A stretch of 46,918 bases of DNA from Planctomycetia bacterium (GCA_026401075.1 JAPLNQ010000265.1:1-46918), one strand, 5' to 3'. Counted from the first letter of the stretch, positions 20,061 through 27,754 are shown. The notes: a model not told the origin generated them from the sequence alone. Translations and numbers: made by a program.

Positions 20061-20135
20061 CCCACGTGGGGACAAGTTTGCAACTTGTCCATGCAGCACA
20101 CCGGATTCAGCAAGTTGAAAACTTGCTGCCACGGG
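20061..20135. repeat. 75-bp double-hairpin dispersed repeat
   Basis: Two perfect inverted repeats in tandem: GGACAAGTT (20070-20078) - TGC - AACTTGTCC (20082-20090), and CAGCAAGTT (20108-20116) - GAA - AACTTGCTG (20120-20128). A GGATTC core lies between and the element ends GCCACGGG. Same layout as 22412-22484. It lies between convergent genes, typical of REP/BIME elements, and could also serve as a bidirectional terminator. Confidence 0.75.
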
Positions 20136-20163
20136 CCGACGGTCCACCCCGCGTCGTGACTCA

Positions 20164-21648
20164 TCAATGCTCGACGCCCGACTCCGGCTCTGGCAGCCAC
20201 TGCGTGAGGATCGCGCCCACCAGTGCGTAGGCTCCGGCTACCCCCGCGCCCACCAGCGCGATCCGCACCGGATCGGGCGGCGTCGCGGCAGAGAACGTGA
20301 GCGTGAGCCAGGCGGCGGCCGTGCCGAGCACGCGGCCCCCGATGTTCGCGGCGAAGCTCTCGCCCGTGCCGCGGAGATGGGTGGGGAAGACGAGCGGGAT
20401 GTAGTTGCCCCAGAAGCTGAACTGCGACACGGTGAACAGGCCGGCCACGAAGATGCCCGCCTTGATCAGCGGCAGCGAACCAGCATTTGGCAGCTGCGTC
20501 GAGATCCACCAGAAGAGCGCCGGCACAAGCAGGAGCGCCGGCAGCTGGAAGAGCCGCAACAGGAGCCTGCGGCTGGCGATCCGCAGCGCCGCGAAGGCCA
20601 GCAGCACGCGGCCCACCAAGCCACCGATTTCCTGATAGATCGTGACGCCAGCCACCGCCTCGTCGGTGGCGTTTCCGGCGATGCTTTTCAGCCGCCCGGG
20701 AGCCACGGTTTCCCCCTTCACCTTCGCCGCGGCGATCGCCTCCTCCTGCGCTTCCTTGGCCGTGGCGAGAATCGCGGCGTGTCCCTTCGGCCCGCCAAGG
20801 ATCTGGGGCAGTTGCTGGATCGCGCCAAAGGCGATGCCGTAGCTGGCGGCAAAGACCAGCGTCGTCACCACCGTGGCGCGGACGAGCGCGGGGCTGAACA
20901 GTTCGCGGATGCTGGGCCGCTTGAGCGTGCCCGCCGCCTTCTTCTGAGCCCACACGGGGCTCTCGGGCAGGAAAGGACGGATGAGAATCAGTGGCAGGGC
21001 GGGGATCACGCCGGAGATGAGTGTGTACCGCCAGGCCTCGTGGTCGCCGTGGATCGCGGGCAGTGCCAGCGCAAACTTCGCCGCGAGGATGTTGGCCAGG
21101 CCCACGAGCAGACCACCGAGCGAGGAGAACGCCTGCGTCCAGCCAAGCGCACTCTCCCGCTGCCGCGCGTCGGGGAACAGCTCGGCGAGCCATGCCACCG
21201 CGGCCACGAATTCCACGCACACGCCGATGAACACGAGGCAGCGGAAGAACAGCAGTTGCGGTAGCGACGTGGCAAAGCCCGCCGCCAGCGCCGCAAACGC
21301 GTAGAGCAGGATGCTGAACGTGAGCACCCGCCGCCGCCCGAGTAGGTCGGTGAGGTAGCCGCCCAGCAGACCGAAGACGCCGCCGGCGATCGCGGGCACG
21401 AAGAACAGCGCCCGCGCCCACTTCGTGTATTCGGGCGAACCCGGCACGAGCAGCGGCACGCCCGCGGCCGTCGCGCCTCCCAGCGCCGCGAGCGCCGGCT
21501 TGATCACCAGCGGCAGCATCAGCAGTTCGTAGATGTCAAACGCAAAACCGATCGCCGCGATGGCGCAGACGAGCCATCCCGTCTTCGACAGCCGTCCTGC
21601 TGCGGTGAGCCCGCTCGTGCGTGCAGAAGAGTCGTGAGGCGCGGCCAT
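20164..21648 (-). CDS. Major facilitator superfamily transporter (metabolite:H+ symporter-like)
   Basis: A 494-residue protein with about 12 hydrophobic segments and MFS signatures: the cytoplasmic loop GGYLTDLLGRRRVL between TM2 and TM3 (motif A, D-x-x-G-R-R), RCLVFIGVCVEF in TM4, and LPESPVWAQKKA after TM6, which is typical of the sugar/metabolite porter branches. The ATG at 21648 has GGAG 8 bases upstream. An unusual feature is a long hydrophilic insert in the second half (about residues 275-325, Ala/Lys/Glu-rich, with KEAQEEAIAAAKVKGETVAP) where family members usually have a short loop. It stands alone between two dispersed-repeat loci. Substrate unknown. Confidence 0.85.
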   Translation of the reverse strand: MAAPHDSSARTSGLTAAGRLSKTGWLVCAIAAIGFAFDIYELLMLPLVIKPALAALGGATAAGVPLLVPGSPEYTKWARALFFVPAIAGGVFGLLGGYLTDLLGRRRVLTFSILLYAFAALAAGFATSLPQLLFFRCLVFIGVCVEFVAAVAWLAELFPDARQRESALGWTQAFSSLGGLLVGLANILAAKFALALPAIHGDHEAWRYTLISGVIPALPLILIRPFLPESPVWAQKKAAGTLKRPSIRELFSPALVRATVVTTLVFAASYGIAFGAIQQLPQILGGPKGHAAILATAKEAQEEAIAAAKVKGETVAPGRLKSIAGNATDEAVAGVTIYQEIGGLVGRVLLAFAALRIASRRLLLRLFQLPALLLVPALFWWISTQLPNAGSLPLIKAGIFVAGLFTVSQFSFWGNYIPLVFPTHLRGTGESFAANIGGRVLGTAAAWLTLTFSAATPPDPVRIALVGAGVAGAYALVGAILTQWLPEPESGVEH

Positions 21649-21740
21649 GCGGCGAACTCCATGGAGAACGAAAAACGAAGGAAGCCGATCAGGCCCAGAA
21701 GCCTATCGGCAAACCTTCGCGTGGAGAAATCGGGCCGATC

Positions 21741-22199
21741 TCACGGGCCAATCGACGGCGGGCACTTGGCGAGGAAGTCGCGGGGGCCACGGGTCGTGTA
21801 ATACGGATAGGCGACGGCGCCGGTGGGCGGGCCAGCGGGGCCGGTCGCGCCGTAGTCGGAGGCTTCAAGGGCGGCCTTTTCCTCAGGACTCAGGTGATGC
21901 TTGGCAAGGCCGCCGTAAGGGCCGACATGCCGCTTATGGCACGCTCCGTCCTCGCAGGCCCCTCCCTTGCAGCCGCCCGTCGGGCAGACGCCGCCCTGAC
22001 AGGCGCCGTTTTCACATGCGCCGTCCTGGCAGGCGCCATCCTGACACGCACCGTCCTGGCACGCACCGCCGCCTGCATGCCGGGCCTGATGGGCATAAGG
22101 GCCATCGAAGTTGGCGAGGAAGAGGCGATCGACGATCGAACAGCCGCTGGACATGCCGAACACGGCGACCAACAGAGCGAAACTGGCGGAGCGTTTCAT
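21741..22199 (-). CDS. Small secreted lipoprotein with cysteine at every fifth residue
   Basis: A 152-residue protein from ATG 22199. The N-terminus KRSASFALLVAVFGMSSGC looks like a lipoprotein signal (lipobox-like SSGC, imperfect). After a short spacer comes a pentapeptide run in which nine cysteines fall exactly five residues apart (units such as ACQDG, ACENG, VCPTG, GCKGG, ACEDG), ending CHKRH. The remainder is Gly/Pro-rich with YPYYTTRGPRDF. No domain is recognised. Evenly spaced Cys next to Asp/Glu and His suggests metal binding or disulphide cross-linking in the envelope, but that is inference. No strong Shine-Dalgarno is visible. The gene stands alone between the MFS gene and a repeat-bearing intergenic region. 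Confidence 0.65.
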   Translation of the reverse strand: MKRSASFALLVAVFGMSSGCSIVDRLFLANFDGPYAHQARHAGGGACQDGACQDGACQDGACENGACQGGVCPTGGCKGGACEDGACHKRHVGPYGGLAKHHLSPEEKAALEASDYGATGPAGPPTGAVAYPYYTTRGPRDFLAKCPPSIGP

Positions 22200-22411
22200 G
22201 GGCGAGGGTTCCCGAGGGGCAGGGAGGGCCGACGGCACACCGCCGCCGGACTCCACCACGATCACCAAGGGTATCGGTCGTGCCGGCCGCACCAGTTGAA
22301 AAAACTCTGCGGGCGTGAAGCCAGGCAAGATGAGAGGGACAGGATGCCCAAGCCTCGGGGGAGAGGGGTTGGGTCTGTCTCGGCATGAAGGACGAGACCG
22401 AAGGAGTTCGA

Positions 22412-22484
22412 CCCGTGGCCACGAGTTTTTAACTTGTGGAATCCGCGACGGGACACGGACAAGTTGAAAACTTGCCGCCACGGG
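22412..22484. repeat. 73-bp palindromic element with CCCGTGGC/GCCACGGG ends
   Basis: Terminal 8-bp perfect inverted repeats CCCGTGGC (22412-22419) and GCCACGGG (22477-22484) enclose two hairpins: CCACGAGTT-TTT-AACTTGTGG (22419-22439, one mismatch) and ACAAGTT-GAA-AACTTGC (22459-22475, one imperfect end pair), with a GGAATCC core. Same family as 20061-20135. It occupies the roughly 316-bp gene-free stretch 22200-22515, in which I see nothing else. Confidence 0.75.
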
Positions 22485-22515
22485 GGACCAAGCGAACACG
22501 TCTCGTGATGTTCTG

Positions 22516-23811
22516 TCAGCCGTTAAACCGGCCGACGATCAGCGAGATGTTCTGCCCGCCGAAGCCGAAACTGTTGGAGAGCGCCTGATCGCACCTGCCT
22601 GCCCGGGCCTTGTTCGGCACGTAATCCAGGTCGCAATCGGGATCGGGATTCTCGTAGTTGATCGTGGGTGGCAGCATGCCGTCACGGATCGCCAGCAGGC
22701 AGACGATCAGTTCGGTGGCTCCCGCCGCCGCGATCAGATGCCCCATCATGCTCTTCGTGCTGGAGACCGGAATCTTGTAGGCATGCTCGCCAAACACGGT
22801 CTTGATCGCGAGCGTCTCGACACGGTCGTTCACGCTCGTGCTCGTGCCGTGGGCATTGATGTAGTGGATGTCGTGGAGGCCCAGACCCGCGTCGGCGAGT
22901 GCCAGGCGGATGCACGACGATGCCCCCCGGCCTTCGGGATGCGTGTCGGTGATCCGATAGGCATCGGCAGTCGAGCCGTAGCCGATCAGTTCACCATGGA
23001 TGTGGGCACCGCGCCGCTTTGCGTGTTCGAGTTCTTCGAGCACCACCATGGCCGCCCCCTCGCCGAGCACGAAGCCGTCGCGCTCGTTGTCAAACGGCCG
23101 GCTGGCCCGAGCGGGCTCGTCGTTGCGGGTGGAGAGGGCAGTGAGCAGGTTGAACCCGGTGACGCCGAAGGGGTGGATCATGCTGTGCGTGCCGCCGGAG
23201 AGCATCACGTCGGCCTCGCCGCGGCGGACGATCTCGGTAGCCTCGCCGATCGCCTGACTCGAAGCCGCACAGGCCGTCAGGCAGTTGAGGTTGGGCCCCT
23301 GCGCGTCGAACAGTCCCGCGAGGTGGCCGGCGGGCATGTTCGGCTCCTGCTCCACCTCCGCGAGCGGGTGGAGCGTCTCCAGTCCCTCTTTTGTGAACTT
23401 CGCCACGTCGAGCACGTCGCCCGTGATCGCGGCATTCATCATGCGGGTGAAGGAGTCGAAGTCCTGCTGCCCTTCGCCGCTGCCCAGATAGACGCCCAGT
23501 CGCGTCGGATCGGCGGGCAGACCGTGCAGCAGGCCGGCATCCTTCATTGCCTGCAGCGCCGCGCCCGCCGCGAATTTCGTGTGGCGACCGCAGAATCGCC
23601 AGCGTGCGGCGTCCTGGCCCTCGTCGCTGATGTCCCAATTGCGGACCTCGGCGGAAATCTTGGTCGGGAATCGCGAGGCGTCGAACACCGTTGTCAGGCC
23701 CACGCCCGACGCGCCCACCATGAGGTTTTTCCAGAGTGGCTCCACGCCCAAACCAAGCGGCGTGACGCAGCCAATGCCCGTGATCACCACTCTGCGCCTG
23801 CCGGCCACCAT
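22516..23811 (-). CDS. fabF: Beta-ketoacyl-ACP synthase (KAS II/FabF type)
   Basis: A 431-residue protein from ATG 23811, chosen for GGAGGG 5 bases upstream; a GTG at 23853 overlapping the previous stop would add 14 residues. Thiolase-fold condensing enzyme with the active-site Cys in NCLTACAASSQ, first His in YINAHGTSTSVND and second His in STKSMMGHLIAAAGATE, the Cys-His-His triad of FabB/FabF enzymes that elongate acyl-ACP with malonyl-ACP. NSFGFGGQNISLI closes the protein. It is last of four minus-strand genes (dehydratase, ACP, dehydratase, KAS), only 35 bp after the second dehydratase, so the set likely makes one acyl product. Whether it serves primary fatty acid synthesis or a special lipid is not clear; fabF is used as a family name. 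Confidence 0.85.
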   Translation of the reverse strand: MVAGRRRVVITGIGCVTPLGLGVEPLWKNLMVGASGVGLTTVFDASRFPTKISAEVRNWDISDEGQDAARWRFCGRHTKFAAGAALQAMKDAGLLHGLPADPTRLGVYLGSGEGQQDFDSFTRMMNAAITGDVLDVAKFTKEGLETLHPLAEVEQEPNMPAGHLAGLFDAQGPNLNCLTACAASSQAIGEATEIVRRGEADVMLSGGTHSMIHPFGVTGFNLLTALSTRNDEPARASRPFDNERDGFVLGEGAAMVVLEELEHAKRRGAHIHGELIGYGSTADAYRITDTHPEGRGASSCIRLALADAGLGLHDIHYINAHGTSTSVNDRVETLAIKTVFGEHAYKIPVSSTKSMMGHLIAAAGATELIVCLLAIRDGMLPPTINYENPDPDCDLDYVPNKARAGRCDQALSNSFGFGGQNISLIVGRFNG

Positions 23812-23846
23812 CACCGCCCTCCGCTCACCACTGGAGTCTGTCGGGA

Positions 23847-24347
23847 TCACCACTCCGGCCGCACGAGCCGATTGCCCGCTTCGTCGCGACCGACATCATA
23901 GATATGCATCTGGTCGAGCCACCGCAGCAACTCGTGGGGTTCGAACAGCTTCGGCACCCCTTCGCCCGGCTCGAGATGGGCGAAGAACAATTCAGCCTGC
24001 CCCTGCACCTTGTCGCCCACCGTGCTGGTCACCTTCGTCAGCGACCCGGCAGGCTTGAGGTCGAGAATGTCGGCACGAAACCGGATCGAATCGCCTGGCA
24101 CAGCATCGAATTGAAACTCGGCCTGAGCCACCTTCGCAAGCACGACCCGACGATTGTAGTCGATCGCATCGGCCACGAGCAGGCCCGCGGTCTGCGCCAT
24201 GCCCTCCACGATCAGCGAGTTCGGCATCAGTGCCGCCCCGGGAAAGTGGTCGTGCATGTGCTCCTCTGCGAGAGACACATTCTTGACGGCAGTGGCGTGA
24301 CGGGCCCGCACGAACTCGTCGAACCTGTCGATCCAAAACCAGCGCAT
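23847..24347 (-). CDS. FabZ-like hotdog dehydratase (second copy)
   Basis: A 166-residue hotdog-fold protein. The catalytic region reads HDHFPGAALMPNSLIVEGMAQTAG: the His and the Glu that define FabA/FabZ-type 3-hydroxyacyl-ACP dehydratases are present, but the usual PGV after the proline is PNS. ATG 24347 gives a family-like start (RWFWIDRFDEF); no Shine-Dalgarno is apparent, so coupling to the ACP gene 55 bp upstream is possible. Beyond the hotdog, the C-terminal part (about residues 125-166, LFEPHELLRWLDQMHIYDVGRD) extends past a normal FabZ. The stop overlaps a possible GTG of the ketosynthase. A dehydratase role is likely; the altered motif could mean different substrate length or a partner in a heteromer. 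Confidence 0.75.
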   Translation of the reverse strand: MRWFWIDRFDEFVRARHATAVKNVSLAEEHMHDHFPGAALMPNSLIVEGMAQTAGLLVADAIDYNRRVVLAKVAQAEFQFDAVPGDSIRFRADILDLKPAGSLTKVTSTVGDKVQGQAELFFAHLEPGEGVPKLFEPHELLRWLDQMHIYDVGRDEAGNRLVRPEW

Positions 24348-24402
24348 AGAAGGGGAGGCCGGCAGCGAGGCCGTGTTTCCTGGGGGCGTGACAGCAGAAA
24401 AT

Positions 24403-24789
24403 TCAGGCAGCCAGCTTGCTTTGCACGTAGCGAACCATGTCCTCGACGGTGAGGGTGTTCGCAAAGTTCTGCACGCTGGGATTCTGCTCGAACTTGGCGA
24501 GATCGGCGAAAGGCATCCGTGACTTGAGCGTCGCGATGCCCTTGGCGTTCACCTTGCCGTCGACGACATACTCGGAGCTGGAGAGAACGTCTTCTGGGAA
24601 GAGTTCCCCGCGGGAGATCTTGATGCCAAACGCCTTCTCGAGGCGAAAGACGATGTCGAGGAAGTCGATTGACTCGGCACCGAGATCGCCCACCATGGTC
24701 GCGTTCGGGGAGACATCCTCCTCGTCGACGCCCAGTGCGTCTACGAGTGCAGACTTGACCTTTTCGAAAATTTCATCGCGCGACGGCAT
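24403..24789 (-). CDS. Acyl carrier protein with long insertion
   Basis: A 128-residue protein from ATG 24789 with AAGGTG 8 bases upstream. The phosphopantetheine site is the Ser of LGAESIDFLDIV (normally DSL), followed by FRLEKAFGIKIS as in ACP helix II. Typical ACPs have about 78 residues; here some 40 residues (about 70-110, including VDGKVNAKGIATLKSRMPFADL) separate GELFPEDVL from the last helix TVEDMVRYVQSKL. The gene sits between two FabZ-like genes and upstream of a ketosynthase, so this is the carrier for that set rather than a free-standing AcpP. The insert is intact and in frame; its role is unknown. Confidence 0.85.
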   Translation of the reverse strand: MPSRDEIFEKVKSALVDALGVDEEDVSPNATMVGDLGAESIDFLDIVFRLEKAFGIKISRGELFPEDVLSSSEYVVDGKVNAKGIATLKSRMPFADLAKFEQNPSVQNFANTLTVEDMVRYVQSKLAA

Positions 24790-24981
24790 CGACGTGGCAC
24801 CTTGCAAACGGGGAGAAAAAACCTGACCAACATCCGAAGGTTTTAGTGTCGGCCCGCCTTCAAGGGAACCCGAATCCTATTTTTTTGGATTCCACGGCCA
24901 AAACCAGCAGAAGAGTCGACCGCGAAAGGCCGTTAAAAATGCACCTCGGCACAAAAACGCCCGCAGACCGGCCGCCACCAC

Positions 24982-25608
24982 TCACCGACCGGCCGCGGAC
25001 GGGGATCCCAGCAGGCCGGAATCACCCGCCGCTGAAACACCAGACCCTGAAACACCGGACCCTGAAACTGAAACACCAGACGCCTGCATGCCACGTGGGA
25101 CTCCGTAGGCGACCCGCCGGCCGCCGTCCAACGGCCGGGACGCCGGGTGAAGGATTGACCAGAGTTTCCTCATCTCCGCCCGCACGCGGGTGTCGACCGC
25201 GTCGCCGTAGGGAATCCGGCCGGCCATGTTGTAGCGCTCCAGCACCAGTCGGGCGGTGAGACTGGTGCGTTCTCCCACCTTTCCGCTCGCCTTGACCTTG
25301 ACGAAGGGGCCATCCTGCGACTGGATCTCGGCCGTGACGGTAAGCACCTTGCCCGGCTCGACGAAATCGCCGTATTTTACGTTCCTGGCCTCCCGCAGCA
25401 CCACGATGCTGTGGGCAAAATCCTCGCCCAAGCGGATGGCCCAGGCGGCCGCCTGCGTCATCGATTCCAGCATCAGCACGCCGGGCATCACCGGAAAGCA
25501 GGGGAAATGGTCGGCCAAATATTCCTCAGACAGGGAGAGCGTCTTGATGGCCGTGATGCTTTTGCCGGGCTCAATGGCCGTGACACGATCAAGCAGAGTG
25601 AAACGCAT
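24982..25608 (-). CDS. FabZ-like 3-hydroxyacyl-ACP dehydratase with repetitive C-terminal tail
   Basis: A 208-residue protein from ATG 25608. Residues 1-145 form a FabZ-like hotdog: LADHFPCFPVMPGVLMLESMTQ carries the catalytic His and Glu and the complete PGV turn. From about residue 165 the protein changes to a low-complexity tail (GVSVSGSGVSGSGVSA), encoded by short imperfect DNA repeats built on CTGAAACACCAGACC at 25030-25085. That tail is not part of the family and is probably repeat expansion. First gene of the four-gene acyl cluster, with a 192-bp gap before the ACP. Its divergent neighbour is the fhcC homologue. Confidence 0.8.
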   Translation of the reverse strand: MRFTLLDRVTAIEPGKSITAIKTLSLSEEYLADHFPCFPVMPGVLMLESMTQAAAWAIRLGEDFAHSIVVLREARNVKYGDFVEPGKVLTVTAEIQSQDGPFVKVKASGKVGERTSLTARLVLERYNMAGRIPYGDAVDTRVRAEMRKLWSILHPASRPLDGGRRVAYGVPRGMQASGVSVSGSGVSGSGVSAAGDSGLLGSPSAAGR

Positions 25609-26039
25609 GATGACTCCATTCAAATCGGCGAAGGTCGCAGTATAGGAAATCACCGCTGGCCGACAACCGCCGGGAACACGCCACACAATCGTTTTCAGAA
25701 AACTGCCAGGCTGACAGCCGCGCCAGACCGCACAGCCCCGAAGTTCTGCCACACCGCAGCCGGGGCCGTGTCCACCCGGGAATGAAGTCTTGTTTTTGCG
25801 GCATTCCACGCGGATCTTGTCATGCCATGTCTCGACCCATGTCTGGAGCGGGTTTTGCATACCCGCTGGATGAACTGCGCGACGAGTGAGACCGGCTCTA
25901 GACGTCCCTCACGGCGGCTCACGCTGCAGTGTAAGAAACGGCCGCACGTGCCTTCAGGCCGGCCAACGTCAAGGTATGCTGGGGGCCACAGGAGGAATCG
26001 CCTTCCGTGGCCCTCTGCTCTTTCATCTGCGGCCCTCCG
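25609..26039. other. Intergenic region between divergent genes
   Basis: About 430 bp between the divergent dehydratase and fhcC starts. No gene is supported. It holds a perfect 7-bp hairpin AGCGGGT (25847-25853) - 7 nt - ACCCGCT (25861-25867) without a T-run, and GGAGGA at 25991-25996. Promoters for both directions are expected here, but I could not pick convincing -35/-10 pairs. Confidence 0.4.
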
Positions 26040-26807
26040 ATGCCACTCGTGCTCTCGCCAATCACCACAGCCAACAACGGCCCGCTCTCGATCGAATTCG
26101 AGGGCCTGGTGCCCGACAGGCTTGACGGCCTGAGCGATCCAGCCGTCGCCTGTTTCCCAGTGCTGGCCGACGGCCGTCCCTGCCCGCTCGGCGACCTGTT
26201 CTCCATTCATGGCGATGCCGCCGATGGCCAGATCGAGTGCGTCGGCGACTTCTCCCGCGTACATCGGCTCGGCGCCGGCATGCAACGGGGCGGGATCACG
26301 GTGCGGGGCAGCGTCGGCCGCCACGCGGGCGAGGCGATGGCGGGGGGCAGGCTCACCGTCAACGGCGACGCCGGCGACTGGCTGGCTGCCGGGATGACGG
26401 GTGGCGAGGTGCTGGTGGAGGGCAACGCCGGCGACAACGTCGCGGCGGCACTCCCCGGCAATGATCTCGGCGTCCGCGGCGGGCTGATCGCGATCAACGG
26501 CGATGCCGGCTGCCTGGCTGGTGCACGCATGCGACGCGGCCTGCTCGGCATCGGCGGCTCCTGCGGCGAGGCGGCCGCCTTTGAAATGCGGGCCGGCACG
26601 GTGCTCGTGGCCGGTCGGGTGGGCCCGCGGCCGGGCATGGGGATGCGGCGGGGCTCGCTCATTGTCCGGTCGGCGATGCCGGACGTACCGCCAACTTTTT
26701 CTTCGGCGGCGTCTGGCAGCAGTGGCATGGCGATCTCCTGGCCGGCGGCCGGGGCGAGATTTTCCACCGACTCCGCCCCTGAGCCCAAAAATCGCGGGTT
26801 TTCGTAA
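26040..26807 (+). CDS. fhcC: Formylmethanofuran dehydrogenase subunit C homologue (FhcC), frameshifted at the 3' end
   Basis: As read, 255 residues from ATG 26040; a GTG at 26007 with GGAGGA 10 bases upstream would add 11. The protein shows the repeated G-x-hydrophobic-x-(V/I)-x-G-(D/N)-(A/V)-G right-handed beta-helix of FmdC/FhcC (GRLTVNGDAGDWLAAGMTGGEVLVEGNAGDNVA, GRVGPRPGMGMRRG). In planctomycetes and methylotrophs this subunit belongs to the Fhc formyltransferase/hydrolase complex that releases formate from formyl-H4MPT or formylmethanofuran. The C-terminus loses resemblance after VPPTF at 26700. In the next frame the sequence reads FFGGVWQQWHGDLLAGGRGEIF and stops at 26780-26782, and GDLLAGGRGEI is the expected FhcC ending. 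One missing T in the T-run 26696-26700 would restore it. No other Fhc gene is in the window. Confidence 0.8.
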   Translation: MPLVLSPITTANNGPLSIEFEGLVPDRLDGLSDPAVACFPVLADGRPCPLGDLFSIHGDAADGQIECVGDFSRVHRLGAGMQRGGITVRGSVGRHAGEAMAGGRLTVNGDAGDWLAAGMTGGEVLVEGNAGDNVAAALPGNDLGVRGGLIAINGDAGCLAGARMRRGLLGIGGSCGEAAAFEMRAGTVLVAGRVGPRPGMGMRRGSLIVRSAMPDVPPTFSSAASGSSGMAISWPAAGARFSTDSAPEPKNRGFS

Positions 26808-26879
26808 CCCCGCTTCCGAGACGGTCGATTCTCCGTTATTCTTTGGGGCTCGCGTTCCGACCCCCACAAGACAGCAACT

Positions 26880-27248
26880 ATGCCCACGATCAGCCAGCTC
26901 GTCCGCAGCCGCCGCCGGCCCAAGCGGAAGTTTTCCAAGTCGCCCGTGCTCGACCGCTGCCCGCAGAAGCGCGGTGTCTGTCTGCAGGTTCGCACGATGA
27001 CGCCCAAGAAGCCGAACTCGGCTCTTCGGAAGATTGCCCGCGTGCGGCTGTCGAATCAGAAGGAAGTCACCGTCTACATCCCGGGTGAAGGCCACAACCT
27101 GCAGGAGCACTCGATTGTGCTCATCCGCGGCGGCCGTGTTCGCGACCTCCCCGGTGTTCGCTACCACATCATTCGCGGTGCGCTCGACACGCTGGGCGTG
27201 CAGGGTCGGAAGCAGTCCCGCAGTCTCTACGGTGCAAAGAAGGGTTGA
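26880..27248 (+). CDS. rpsL: 30S ribosomal protein S12
   Basis: A 122-residue protein with the full S12 signature: [26 protein letters not shown] (with the conserved Lys pair of the decoding region), [27 protein letters not shown] and [18 protein letters not shown]12 monitors codon-anticodon pairing in the small subunit; no typical streptomycin-resistance substitution is visible at the TPKKPNS lysines. First gene of a shortened str operon: rpsG follows 25 bp downstream, but fusA and tuf do not. A GC-rich imperfect hairpin (about 26793-26812) precedes it; a weak TTCCGA (26814) and TATTCT (26837) pair with 17-bp spacing could be its promoter. Confidence 0.98.
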   Translation: MPTISQLVRSRRRPKRKFSKSPVLDRCPQKRGVCLQVRTMTPKKPNSALRKIARVRLSNQKEVTVYIPGEGHNLQEHSIVLIRGGRVRDLPGVRYHIIRGALDTLGVQGRKQSRSLYGAKKG

Positions 27249-27273
27249 CTCTCTAAAGGGTTGTTAAGCAATA

Positions 27274-27744
27274 ATGGGAAGAATCACGTCGAGCCGCGAG
27301 CAACTCCGTCCCGATCCGCGTTTCGGATCGTTGTTGGCGAGCAAGTTCGTCAACTGCCTGATGGAAGACGGCAAGAAGAGCGTCGCCCAAAACATCTTCT
27401 ACAAGGCGATGGACATCGTCTCCGAGAAGATCACCGACGCCGAGCCGATCGAGATCTTCAACCGCGCCATCGAAAACATCAAACCTTCGGTCGAAGTTCG
27501 GTCGAAGCGTGTCGGTGGTGCCGCCTACCAGGTGCCGATGCAGGTGAGCCGCAACCGGCAGCAGTCGCTGGCGATCCGCTGGCTGCTCCTCTCGGTCCGT
27601 GAGAAGAAGGGCCGGGGCACGCATGAGAAGCTCGCCGAGGAAATCGTCGCTGCCTACAAGCGCGAAGGTGCCGCGGTGACCAAGCGTGACAACGTGCACC
27701 GCATGGCCGACGCCAACAAGGCGTTCGCTCACTTCGCCTGGTAA
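27274..27744 (+). CDS. rpsG: 30S ribosomal protein S7
   Basis: A 156-residue protein, normal S7 length. Clear motifs: [56 protein letters not shown], and [42 protein letters not shown] at the end. S7 nucleates assembly of the 30S head and contacts the exit site. It is co-transcribed with rpsL (25-bp gap). Instead of fusA, the next gene 10 bp downstream encodes a split-barrel flavoprotein-like protein. Confidence 0.98.
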   Translation: MGRITSSREQLRPDPRFGSLLASKFVNCLMEDGKKSVAQNIFYKAMDIVSEKITDAEPIEIFNRAIENIKPSVEVRSKRVGGAAYQVPMQVSRNRQQSLAIRWLLLSVREKKGRGTHEKLAEEIVAAYKREGAAVTKRDNVHRMADANKAFAHFAW

Positions 27745-27754
27745 GGCGTGAGGC

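Noticed and set aside
21940..22080. Possible CRISPR-like array
   Set aside because: Repeats are 15-bp coding units without spacers and encode a regular Cys pentapeptide.
25847..25867. Hairpin AGCGGGT-N7-ACCCGCT as a terminator
   Set aside because: Short stem without a T-run, and the flanking genes are divergent, so a terminator is not expected there.
25695..27167. 490-codon minus-strand frame over the intergenic region, fhcC and rpsL
   Set aside because: It would run antisense through rpsL, which is certain, and shows no domain.
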